Assembly (NCBI RefSeq): GCF_042849255.1
Contig: NZ_AP026866.1
Span: forward strand, 2,294,001-2,358,000
Reading direction: 5' to 3'
Source: Oceaniferula spumae
GTDB lineage: Bacteria > Verrucomicrobiota > Verrucomicrobiia > Verrucomicrobiales > Akkermansiaceae
DNA: 64,000 nucleotides
Below the pieces are notes generated by a model. It ran no database searches. It was given only the letters and a program-made list of their open reading frames with translations, and was not told the DNA's origin. Positions 44,566-52,703 of the stretch are shown here, in pieces (position 1 is the first letter of the stretch; each line of letters begins with the position of its first letter). Position numbers and translations under genes: made by a program.

Positions 44566-47289
44566 ATGTCCCAAGAGCCACAATACACGCATAGCCTTGC
44601 CCCAGGCACAGAACTGAAGGATTACCGTATCGAAAGCGTTCTCGGTAAGGGCGGATTTGGGATCACCTATCTCGCTGAGGATATCAGACTGAAGAAAAAG
44701 GTGGCAATCAAGGAGTTGTTGCCAGATGGCATCGCCACGCGAGGATCGGGTAGCACAGTAGTGGCCCAGACAAGCAGCCAGGAAGAAGACTTTCGTTGGG
44801 CGATCGATTCATTCCTCAAGGAGGCTCAGACTTTGGCGGGATTCGAGCACCCTAACATTGTGCGTATTTATCGCCTGTTCGAGGCCAACGACACCGCCTA
44901 CATGGTGATGCCTTTCGTCGAGGGAGACAGCCTGAAGGAAATGGTCAGCAAACGCAAAACGCTGAACTACGCGGAGGTTAAAAACATTCTATCCCATCTG
45001 CTCGACGGCCTCGAGGTCGTGCACCGCCTGGATACACTGCACCGTGATATCAAGCCGGATAACATCATCATCACTAAGGACGGCACCCCCATGCTGATTG
45101 ACTTCGGAGCTGCCCGGCAGACGATCAGTGGAAAAACTCACGACGTCACCAGCATCATCACTCCAGGCTACGCTGCCATCGAGCAATATTCCACAGATGC
45201 CCGCTACCAAGGTCCGTGGAGCGACATCTATGCTCTAGCCTCCGTGGCATATTACATGATCACCGGAAAGCAGCCTGTCCCAGCTAGCGAGCGCAATGAC
45301 GCTCAGCGAAACATGCAGCCAGACCCTCTGCCTAAGCTGGCAGACCTCGCACCAGCCGGATACCCGCAGCAGTTCCTACACGCCATCGACACCGCCCTGC
45401 AAATGGCTGAGCAGCTTCGCCCGCAATGCATTGCTGATTGGCGGACACTGTTAGCGGAACCATCAAAAACGATGGTTAATCCTTCTCCTGCAAGCTCCAT
45501 GCCACCGGTGATGCCCGGATCTCAAACCGCTCCACCCAGCGCCAACACCGCTCCGGTGCCACTGGTTCATGCTCCCAAAAAACCTAAAAGCAAAGCTCTG
45601 CTCATATCCATATGCAGTGTCGTCGCCCTGTTACTGGTAGCTGGCGGCATTACCGCCTGGAAACTCATCCCCAACGATGACAACGGCGGAACCGGAGCAG
45701 ATGTCTCTACCAAGCTCACCAAAATCGAAACGTTTCTGGATGTCAAAAAACCACTGTCGGCCAAAGAGCTTATTGACGAAATTGACCGCTCGGAATTAGC
45801 CACTGCCGATGCGGAGCGCTACGATTCACTGTCGAAGCAAACACAAGATCAGATCGCCAACGCCTCTAACACCGTCAGCATCTCAATCACCCCCAGCTTC
45901 GCCCAGACCGAACTCGACGGGGAAAAGTGCAAGCTGACCAATGGTGAACTCGAGGTCAAAGGCCTAGGCTCTCACACCTTGAGAATATTTGCCGATGGAT
46001 ATCAGGCGCGATCCATCAACTTCGAGTGCGAGGAAATTGGCGGCCGTATCAGCCTTTCCAAAGTGGAACTCGAAGCCCAAGGAAACACCCGCACGATCAC
46101 CGAGTTGATCAACGATCTTGAATCCGCACTCAAACAGGAAAACTTGAATGAGGTCAGCAAACTTTCCGAACAACTGGCTAAATCAACTCCTCCGAGCCAC
46201 CTGAAAAGCAAGGCGGATGACCTCTTGAAGCAATCCGAAGCGTTCATTACCAAATTCAAATGGCGCGTCACGCTCAAGACCAACCCTCCGCTCACGACTC
46301 TATATCTTGATAAAAAAAGAGTCTACCTAGCCAACTCCACCTTCCGCGCTGAAACTCCTGGCGCACACAATCTAGAGATTTCCGCTGCTGGATATGTTAC
46401 CAAGACTGTTCCATTTACAATGAGCACCGATGGCAAGCCTTTGGATCTGGGCACTGTAACCTTGGAAAAATCTGGATCTGATGACTTGGCTGCCAAAATT
46501 GGAATTACCCAAGAAACCGCGATCCTAGTTGCCAAGAAATTCATCCTCGCGGGTAACAACCCTAACCAAGCCGCCGACCGCACCGCTCTATTGAACGATT
46601 TGGTTTTCTATGGAAACGATCAGAAGAATCGCCAGTCGAAAGCCGATCTCGGTAAAATGTTCGACGCTTTTTACAAGCGCTGGAAAACACGCAAATACAC
46701 TATCGTGGGTGAGGTAAAAGCCCAAGCCCACTCTCAGGGTGGTTCATGGGTGGTGAGCGTGCCTCACAGTATTGAACTCAATGATGGACTGTTCACCTTG
46801 AAGGCAAAACGAGACGCCAATTTTGCCATCCTCAAGAGCGGAGGCAAACCCGTCATCAATGCCTATAAAGAATTTATGCTGGGCGATGCAAAAGACGAAA
46901 CCGTCCCTAACAACACCGCCATCGTATCCAACTTAAAAGCCTTCAATCAAGCCCGCTTGGTAGCAGGAGATACGGATGGCGGGGAGAGCGCAACCAAGGA
47001 GGCCTCCTACTACTCTAACAATACCGAATACTACGGACCCAAAGTCCTGACTCGGCAGGAAATTCTGCAAAGGATCAATGCCACTCGACGTCAGAGCGGA
47101 TTCCGCGCTTACCTTGTGAAATCCTATTCAGATTTCCTCCACCTGACACAAAGTGACCCGACCGGTTACTCCTATTCCTTCAAGTGCGTGGTAGAAGTCA
47201 CAAGCGACAATGGCAAAACCACCCGCACAGAACACGTCAAGGTGAAGTACATTAACGGCATCCCTTACGTGACCTCCGTTAGATATTAA
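44566..47289 (+). CDS. Transmembrane Ser/Thr protein kinase with PEGA and NTF2-like ectodomains
   Basis: A 907-residue protein. The kinase domain (about 20-300) is complete: GKGGFG (28-33), Lys49 in VAIKE, HRDIKPDN with Asp161, DFGAAR with Asp179, and TPGYAAIEQY. A Pro/Ser/Thr-rich juxtamembrane stretch leads to one membrane helix (about 344-367). Outside are two PEGA domains (about 437-500 and 566-633, each with a G-H-x-L core and a D/A-G-Y turn). Two related C-terminal modules with an FYG/YYG motif (681-683 and 822-824) look NTF2-like. It probably senses an envelope signal and phosphorylates the FHA partners encoded nearby. Its stop overlaps the PP2C stop by 4 nt, tail to tail. Confidence 0.9.
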   Translation: MSQEPQYTHSLAPGTELKDYRIESVLGKGGFGITYLAEDIRLKKKVAIKELLPDGIATRGSGSTVVAQTSSQEEDFRWAIDSFLKEAQTLAGFEHPNIVRIYRLFEANDTAYMVMPFVEGDSLKEMVSKRKTLNYAEVKNILSHLLDGLEVVHRLDTLHRDIKPDNIIITKDGTPMLIDFGAARQTISGKTHDVTSIITPGYAAIEQYSTDARYQGPWSDIYALASVAYYMITGKQPVPASERNDAQRNMQPDPLPKLADLAPAGYPQQFLHAIDTALQMAEQLRPQCIADWRTLLAEPSKTMVNPSPASSMPPVMPGSQTAPPSANTAPVPLVHAPKKPKSKALLISICSVVALLLVAGGITAWKLIPNDDNGGTGADVSTKLTKIETFLDVKKPLSAKELIDEIDRSELATADAERYDSLSKQTQDQIANASNTVSISITPSFAQTELDGEKCKLTNGELEVKGLGSHTLRIFADGYQARSINFECEEIGGRISLSKVELEAQGNTRTITELINDLESALKQENLNEVSKLSEQLAKSTPPSHLKSKADDLLKQSEAFITKFKWRVTLKTNPPLTTLYLDKKRVYLANSTFRAETPGAHNLEISAAGYVTKTVPFTMSTDGKPLDLGTVTLEKSGSDDLAAKIGITQETAILVAKKFILAGNNPNQAADRTALLNDLVFYGNDQKNRQSKADLGKMFDAFYKRWKTRKYTIVGEVKAQAHSQGGSWVVSVPHSIELNDGLFTLKAKRDANFAILKSGGKPVINAYKEFMLGDAKDETVPNNTAIVSNLKAFNQARLVAGDTDGGESATKEASYYSNNTEYYGPKVLTRQEILQRINATRRQSGFRAYLVKSYSDFLHLTQSDPTGYSYSFKCVVEVTSDNGKTTRTEHVKVKYINGIPYVTSVRY

Positions 47290-48071
47290 TTTGGAATACG
47301 TATCACATTGATGGACGCATTGTCCTGACGTGGCTTTGCCGCCGCCTTGACTGCTTCAATCAACTCACGGGTGATTTCATCTGCTGTGAGCGTGAGGTTC
47401 TTTTCAATACAATCGAGTATCTGCTCTTCATCAAGGGTCTGGATTCCATCCGACGCAACAATCACAACATCTCCTGGCAGCAGACGAAAGCCCTCTTGGG
47501 GGCAATCCACCAGAGTAATTTCTTCACCCGTTAGAGCCGCTCGAAGGACATTGCGCTCTGGGTGTGTAGCCAGTTGGCTTTCATGCAAAAAACCATCCTC
47601 AACTTGGCGCTCAAGCAGCGGCATCATGGAATGATCCTCGTTCAATTGCTCCAGGCATCCGTCACGATACAGGTAGAGTGGCGAGTCTCCCACGCTTAGC
47701 CAGTAAAGCGAATCTTGGCTTACCACAGCAGCCAGTATGGTCGTCCCCATACCCTCGAGCATGGGATCCGTTTCAATGTCTGCGGCCAAGCCGTTGTTTG
47801 CGGTATTCATCGCGCAGAGCAACATCTGCTGCATCGTCATTCTGTCGGTGCTTTCGAATTCGTGGCAAAACTCTACGAATCTGAGCACAACGCTAGAGCT
47901 GGCATGGTCACCAGCATTTTCGCCACCCATACCATCGGCCAGTACAACTAACAAAACCTCCACTTCAGACTCGGAATTCTCCACCAGCGAGGCAAAACCT
48001 TGCGCATCTTCCTGATACGGGCGGTCACCGGGAATTTGTCTCCCCGCGAAGTCTTGGTCGATTTTCAACAT
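47286..48071 (-). CDS. PP2C-family protein phosphatase (soluble)
   Basis: A 261-residue metal-dependent phosphatase. Motifs: VLADGMGGENAGDHAS (metal Asp and Gly-Gly), GMGTTILAAVV, LSVGDSPLYLY, and VIVASDGIQTL with the second metal Asp. Some inserts are present, and no membrane helix. It would reverse the phosphorylation made by the kinase encoded head-on beside it. It lies about 20 nt downstream of the FHA protein gene on the same strand, so those two are probably cotranscribed. Confidence 0.9.
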   Translation of the reverse strand: MLKIDQDFAGRQIPGDRPYQEDAQGFASLVENSESEVEVLLVVLADGMGGENAGDHASSSVVLRFVEFCHEFESTDRMTMQQMLLCAMNTANNGLAADIETDPMLEGMGTTILAAVVSQDSLYWLSVGDSPLYLYRDGCLEQLNEDHSMMPLLERQVEDGFLHESQLATHPERNVLRAALTGEEITLVDCPQEGFRLLPGDVVIVASDGIQTLDEEQILDCIEKNLTLTADEITRELIEAVKAAAKPRQDNASINVIRIPN

Positions 48072-48091
48072 GGCACTGTAGGGATGACAGA

Positions 48092-48769
48092 CTACTCAGC
48101 CTCGGTATCTCGCCAGTCGAAACCCTCTCCGCAGAATGGCACGAACCGTAATTTGGTCTCACTAATTTCTATGATGTCACCGGAGTTCATTTCGGTGGGA
48201 CCATCCAAGTCGTCATCGTTCAGGTAGACAATGTTAGAGCCTTCGCCCGGCAGGATTTTGAATCTTCTCTTTTTGGGATCATAGCGGACGATAAATGCAT
48301 TACTACGAGGAATGCCGGAGTCACCAAAATCGAGGCTGACTCGTGGCGCGTCAAGACCTCCTCCTCGGCCCACGCGGTTGTCTTGCTCACCCACAGCCAC
48401 ATAGGTTCCAGTGCCTGGCCCTGAGATCACTACCAACCAGCCGGTCAACGGATCGTCCGCCGAGCTTCCCGGACCTGTATTCACCGGGGCGGGAGCGTTG
48501 GATCTTTTTGACGGACGTCTCAGTAATTGGGTTTTTTCGCTATCTTCAGTCGCACCTTGTGGATGGAGAATGCGTGTTGGGTCATCCCCGGCAACGTTCT
48601 GCTGCGACTCCGTGCGGTTGATTCTTTCCTCTGGTTTCAAGATACGTGTAGCATCTGGATCGTCTCCCGAGGACGAGGGAACCGGCGGTGGTGTTAGATT
48701 TGTGTTCACTGGTGGCGGAACCGATCCCGGCCGCTTGATAATGCGTGTCTTGTCTGAATCTGATTCCAT
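48092..48769 (-). CDS. FHA-domain protein with four Asp/Glu-x-Thr repeat motifs
   Basis: A 225-residue soluble protein. The N-terminal half is disordered (Pro/Ser/Asp-rich) and carries four related motifs: DKTRIIKRP (Thr8), DATRILKPE (Thr41), DPTRILHPQ (Thr65) and EKTQLLRRP (Thr80). The C-terminal FHA domain (about 120-212) has the GR pair (VGRGGG) and SNIVYLND, but the usual SxxH is IPRSNA, so pThr binding may be altered. The repeats look like kinase sites that other FHA domains could read. The ATG at 48769 is used; a TTG at 48790 is possible. Confidence 0.8.
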   Translation of the reverse strand: MESDSDKTRIIKRPGSVPPPVNTNLTPPPVPSSSGDDPDATRILKPEERINRTESQQNVAGDDPTRILHPQGATEDSEKTQLLRRPSKRSNAPAPVNTGPGSSADDPLTGWLVVISGPGTGTYVAVGEQDNRVGRGGGLDAPRVSLDFGDSGIPRSNAFIVRYDPKKRRFKILPGEGSNIVYLNDDDLDGPTEMNSGDIIEISETKLRFVPFCGEGFDWRDTEAE

Positions 48770-48967
48770 CACTTGAATATTGGTTGCCAAGCATACCTAG
48801 CGGATTGCCTGAATCGCCTCACCCAATTTATAGGCAATGCAATGCGACTGGTCGATATAATATTCTACACGGCTATATGCTTGTCAGCCTCCGTGATGGA
48901 GTCATATCCTGACTGTTATATGTGAGTTCCCTGCGCGCGTAGTAACCAACCTAACTTACCCTCTCCC

Positions 48968-49879
48968 ATGCCCACATTCCAAGTCGCCACAGCTGAGCAC
49001 ACCGGCGGTCGGCAAGAGCAGCAAGACTCCGTCGCCTACTGGACAAACGGGACCCAATGTCTCGCCGTCCTAGCAGATGGTGTAGGGGGAAATACTGATG
49101 GGAAAGCGGCTTCCCAAGCGGTCATCGACAGCGCCAAGAACCTCTGGACTCGAGAAAAGGGACTGTTTCATGCCCCTAAAGATCAGCTTACCCAAATCGC
49201 CGAAGATGCTTTCAGTGCCATCGAACAACTTGCCCCGGATGCCAACCGCAAACCCGCCAGCACAATAGTCGCCCTCTATGTTGATCAAAAAAATGCCCAC
49301 TGGGTCCACTGCGGGGATAGCCGCCTCTATCACCTGAATCCAAGCGGTCGGGTAATCACACGGACGCGGGATCATTCGGTAGTACAAATGTTGTTAGACC
49401 AAGATAAGATCACTGAAGCCGAGCTATCTACCCACCCCGATAAAGGACGAATTCTCAAAGCTCTTGGCGGAAATTCATTCAAGGGAGTCGATTACCAAAG
49501 CTCTCACTACCAGCCTGGTGATACTTTCTTACTTTGCTCAGACGGATATTGGGAAAGCATCCCCGCCGATCAAGCCGCCTTTCCACCCACACCACCAAAC
49601 AAAACACTGCAACAACATGCCAAGCAACTGGTAGAACGTGCGGTGCAAAACAACGGACCAGATAGCGACAATACCAGTCTTGCCATCATCCACACCGAAG
49701 GTGACCACCGTGACTCTGCTAGCCAAGCTGCTGCGAGCACTTCCATGCCTAGTCATGCAGCAGGACGGAACGAACCACCTAACGAGAAAAAACCACTCAA
49801 AGCTTTTTTATTGATCCTCTTTGGCATCTTCATCCTTTTCGACATCCTCCTCATCCTATACCTGTTTGTCCTGAAATAA
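48968..49879 (+). CDS. Membrane-anchored PP2C-family phosphatase
   Basis: A 303-residue protein. The phosphatase domain (1-245) has VLADGVGGNTDGKAAS, ASTIVALYV, VHCGDSRLYHL and LLCSDGYWESI, and a catalytic-loop RDHSVVQ. A linker rich in Ser/Ala/Gln/Asn follows, then one C-terminal membrane helix (about 281-302; KAFLLILFGIFILFDILLIL). The enzyme should face the cytoplasm at the inner membrane, where the kinase is. The next gene, 11 nt away, is the protease-FHA fusion, so the two are likely one transcript. Confidence 0.9.
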   Translation: MPTFQVATAEHTGGRQEQQDSVAYWTNGTQCLAVLADGVGGNTDGKAASQAVIDSAKNLWTREKGLFHAPKDQLTQIAEDAFSAIEQLAPDANRKPASTIVALYVDQKNAHWVHCGDSRLYHLNPSGRVITRTRDHSVVQMLLDQDKITEAELSTHPDKGRILKALGGNSFKGVDYQSSHYQPGDTFLLCSDGYWESIPADQAAFPPTPPNKTLQQHAKQLVERAVQNNGPDSDNTSLAIIHTEGDHRDSASQAAASTSMPSHAAGRNEPPNEKKPLKAFLLILFGIFILFDILLILYLFVLK

Positions 49880-49890
49880 ATCATACGCTG

Positions 49891-51405
49891 ATGAAACACC
49901 TCAATCATTCACTCCGCATCCTGTTCGCACTCCCCCTTTTATTATGCTCACTAACAGGGGCACACCTGCTGGCGGCCGATGACAACAGCGGCTTCAAGGC
50001 CAGTAAGGCTGAGCAAGGCGTCGTGCGCGTGATCGTGGCGCAGAAATCGAATCGATCCATCGGCTACGGTAGCGGCTCTGGATTCTATATCGGCAACGAG
50101 GTGATTATCACCAATCATCACGTCGTAGTCGGCGCAGACAGAAGCAAGAAACTGGTAGTCGCCCGCCGTGTGGACGCCACCACGATCGAACTTCTGAACG
50201 CCACAGTCACTTGGAAAGACAAGGAGTTAGACATCGCCATTCTCAAAGTGCCCGGCATTACCTGCGACGCACAGACACTCTCCGAAGCGCCCATTGAAAA
50301 AGGCAGTCGCGCCTACGCCATCGGCTATCCGAAATCTGCCGACGCGAGCCGCCGGTCCGGAACCGATAACATGGGGAAAATCGAGGTCGACTTTGTAAAT
50401 TTGGTTTTCACCGACCAACGAGGCATCATCAAAAATGCGGATCGAGGCCTAGTTCAGTTCCTCGACCCCACAGTCTCCAGTGGTGAAATTCGCAAAGTCC
50501 TGACCAGAAAATGGCAGCCGGAATACAAAACCGAACTCGAAGTGATCGACCACGATGTCAACATCGGTCACGGTAACAGTGGTGGGCCCTTGTTTGATGA
50601 GGGCGGTCGTATCATCGGTATTAACACTCAGGGCTTGGATGCCCAAACCATCAAAGGCCTGACACTTGCCGACAATGTGAAAAACTCAGCCCGCATTACC
50701 GAAGTGATCAAGGTCCTGAAGTCGCAGAACATCAAAGCCACGATCACTGACAAGCCCTACGTAAAACCCACTCCGGAGGCCACAACTACGACAATTTTCT
50801 CCGAGGCAGAAATCGATTGGAAAATCTGGGCCATCCTCGGTGTAGTCGGACTCGCGGCTGTGGCCTCGCTTATCGTTGCCATGTATAAGAAACCCGCCGC
50901 AGAAAGCTACACCCAGTATATCAAGCGAGTTTCAGGAGTCTCAAGAGTCAACGCCAGACCTGGCTCTAACGCAGCTCCACGTCTGCCAACCACTTCCACT
51001 CCATCCTCGACTCCTGCGCCGGCCACACACTCCACGCCTACGTCTCAGCCACCACAACCCACCACCACCACCGCCGGCTGGGCACTCGAGGGCTCCAATC
51101 CGGAAGAGGGTAAGAGCCCGAACGTGCATTTCCAAATCACCCCCGAGCAGCTACGCCGCTATCATGGCGAACTCACCCTAGGCCGCAAAGCCAGCAGTGC
51201 CAGACTGGTGATCGACAACACCTCCATCTCCAAGACCCACGCCGTGCTCTCCTATCAGGAACCCGACCTTTACATCAGAGACAACGGCTCATCGAATGGC
51301 ACCAAAGTCAACGGCTCTCCCATTTCCCCCGGTCAGAAAACCAAGATCGACGCTGGCGACCAAATTCAACTGGGTGAAGTCACCGTCAAAGTTTCCCGCC
51401 GCTGA
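49891..51405 (+). CDS. Trypsin-like protease - membrane helix - FHA domain fusion
   Basis: A 504-residue protein. Signal peptide to about residue 29 (ending HLLAADD). The trypsin-like domain (about 40-275) has the full triad: His77 in ITNHHVV, Asp114 in ELDIAILKV and Ser230 in GHGNSGGPLFD. One membrane helix follows at about 312-332 (WAILGVVGLAAVASLIVAM). A Pro/Thr/Ser-rich linker of about 60 residues leads to an FHA domain (about 425-502) with GRKASS, SKTHAVL and GSSNGT, all pThr-contact positions. The topology puts the protease in the periplasm and the FHA in the cytoplasm. Cytoplasmic phosphorylation could then control envelope proteolysis, or the reverse. Confidence 0.9.
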   Translation: MKHLNHSLRILFALPLLLCSLTGAHLLAADDNSGFKASKAEQGVVRVIVAQKSNRSIGYGSGSGFYIGNEVIITNHHVVVGADRSKKLVVARRVDATTIELLNATVTWKDKELDIAILKVPGITCDAQTLSEAPIEKGSRAYAIGYPKSADASRRSGTDNMGKIEVDFVNLVFTDQRGIIKNADRGLVQFLDPTVSSGEIRKVLTRKWQPEYKTELEVIDHDVNIGHGNSGGPLFDEGGRIIGINTQGLDAQTIKGLTLADNVKNSARITEVIKVLKSQNIKATITDKPYVKPTPEATTTTIFSEAEIDWKIWAILGVVGLAAVASLIVAMYKKPAAESYTQYIKRVSGVSRVNARPGSNAAPRLPTTSTPSSTPAPATHSTPTSQPPQPTTTTAGWALEGSNPEEGKSPNVHFQITPEQLRRYHGELTLGRKASSARLVIDNTSISKTHAVLSYQEPDLYIRDNGSSNGTKVNGSPISPGQKTKIDAGDQIQLGEVTVKVSRR

Positions 51406-51410
51406 CCAAC

Positions 51411-51440
51411 AAAAAAGCCCCGCATTGACTGCGAGGCTTT
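51411..51440 (-). terminator. Terminator of the discoidin PEP-CTERM gene
   Basis: On the minus strand, AAAGCCTCGCA pairs with TGCGGGGCTTT (one mismatch), then a T-run (A-run at 51411-51416 on the plus strand). It lies between convergent genes. Confidence 0.7.
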
Positions 51441-51462
51441 GAAAAATGACGAATATCGCGAT

Positions 51463-52530
51463 CTATTTCCTGCGTCGGAGCAAGAAGGCTACACCAGCCA
51501 AACCGATCAAGGCGGTAGAAGACGGCTCGGGAACTGCAACACCGTAGATCTCGACCTCGCGAAGAGACAGTACTTTTGAACTGCCCGATGTATTGTTCAC
51601 TCCGCCGATGAGTTCGATCCTGACACGATCACCAGTGCCTATGAAACCTCCAGCGTCTTCCAAAATACTAAATACCGCGTTTTGCGCTACATTCCCTGTT
51701 CCCTCAAAATAGTTAGCCCCCCAGACCTCGTTAGCGCCATTGAAAATGGATACTCGGAAGTTGCTAAGTCTGTCCGGACAACAGTCGCCACGGTTATAGA
51801 GAGCAATCTCATTAATCGCGGTCAGATCAGTGAAAGTTGTTTCCCAATAGACAGCACCACTAGCATTTGGGTTAGTGTGCGTAGTAGAGGCGTTATAGCT
51901 TTGGGCTAAATTCCCATCAATCGCTTTGCCGGCATTACCGTTAAACGCAGTCGATGTCTGAAAAGGAGAACTACCAAGCGCTACATTCTGGTATGCTCCA
52001 GTAACGTGGATCTCCGCCAAAGAAATAACAGATCCAGCATTGTTTGGGGACGACAAAGCGTTTCGCTGCACGCGCACATATCGTGCTACGGTATCAATCC
52101 CGTTGATAGTGGCAGTCGCCCCAGCCGTTCCCTGATTGCCTGAATCGAATACCGTAGTCGCAAAACTGGAATCATTACTGGCCAATATAGAGTAGTTTGT
52201 AAGTCGTTCAGGACAGCAATCAGACCTATTGAAGAGAGTTACCTCATTGATCGGACGTACTACGCCTAAATCGACCTGAAACCATGAATTTGGATCACCA
52301 TTGGCTGCTGTATGACTCACCGAGCCATTGTTGTAGACACCATTGGTATTGTTATCGATCGCACGTGAGGCAACGCCACCAGCTCCGGTTGACGACTGGC
52401 TTGCAGTAACAGTTCCCTCATAGGTCCAGTTGGAGGGAGTCTTATTAAACACAACTGCATTGGTAACAACAGCCGCTGATGCGGAGCCAACTAATGCGGC
52501 ACTGAGGATGAGGGGGATTGTTTTATTCAT
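51463..52530 (-). CDS. PEP-CTERM protein with two discoidin-like (F5/8 type C) domains
   Basis: A 355-residue exported protein: signal peptide (ending GSASAAV), then two related beta-sandwich domains. Each has SQSSTG- or FQTSTAFN-type openings, a Trp-rich centre and a paired-cysteine motif (DCCPERLTNYS and DCCPDRLSNFR). The C-terminus is a PEP-CTERM signal (VPEPSSTALIGLAGVAFLLRRRK). Discoidin domains bind glycans or cell surfaces. Exosortase would cut the PEP-CTERM signal. It is about 50% identical by eye to the next protein, so the pair is a tandem duplication. Confidence 0.85.
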   Translation of the reverse strand: MNKTIPLILSAALVGSASAAVVTNAVVFNKTPSNWTYEGTVTASQSSTGAGGVASRAIDNNTNGVYNNGSVSHTAANGDPNSWFQVDLGVVRPINEVTLFNRSDCCPERLTNYSILASNDSSFATTVFDSGNQGTAGATATINGIDTVARYVRVQRNALSSPNNAGSVISLAEIHVTGAYQNVALGSSPFQTSTAFNGNAGKAIDGNLAQSYNASTTHTNPNASGAVYWETTFTDLTAINEIALYNRGDCCPDRLSNFRVSIFNGANEVWGANYFEGTGNVAQNAVFSILEDAGGFIGTGDRVRIELIGGVNNTSGSSKVLSLREVEIYGVAVPEPSSTALIGLAGVAFLLRRRK

Positions 52531-52703
52531 TGGTTTGATTTCTGAATTCTTTTCGACGCCACTTGTTTGGCCAGCTCGCAGATCGAATGATGTTTACTTT
52601 AGGGGTGAAATTGAGCCGTTGTAAATGGTGCAACGCGTCCTATTCGTGGGTAATAAATCAAGTCTCTAGCGATCTGATTCACAGGGCGAGTTCACCGGTC
52701 TTT

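Noticed and set aside
42087..51405. Type VI secretion or antiphage reading of the kinase/FHA locus
   Set aside because: No TssA-M, Hcp, VgrG or nuclease genes are present, and the kinase ectodomain and protease fusion point to envelope signalling instead.
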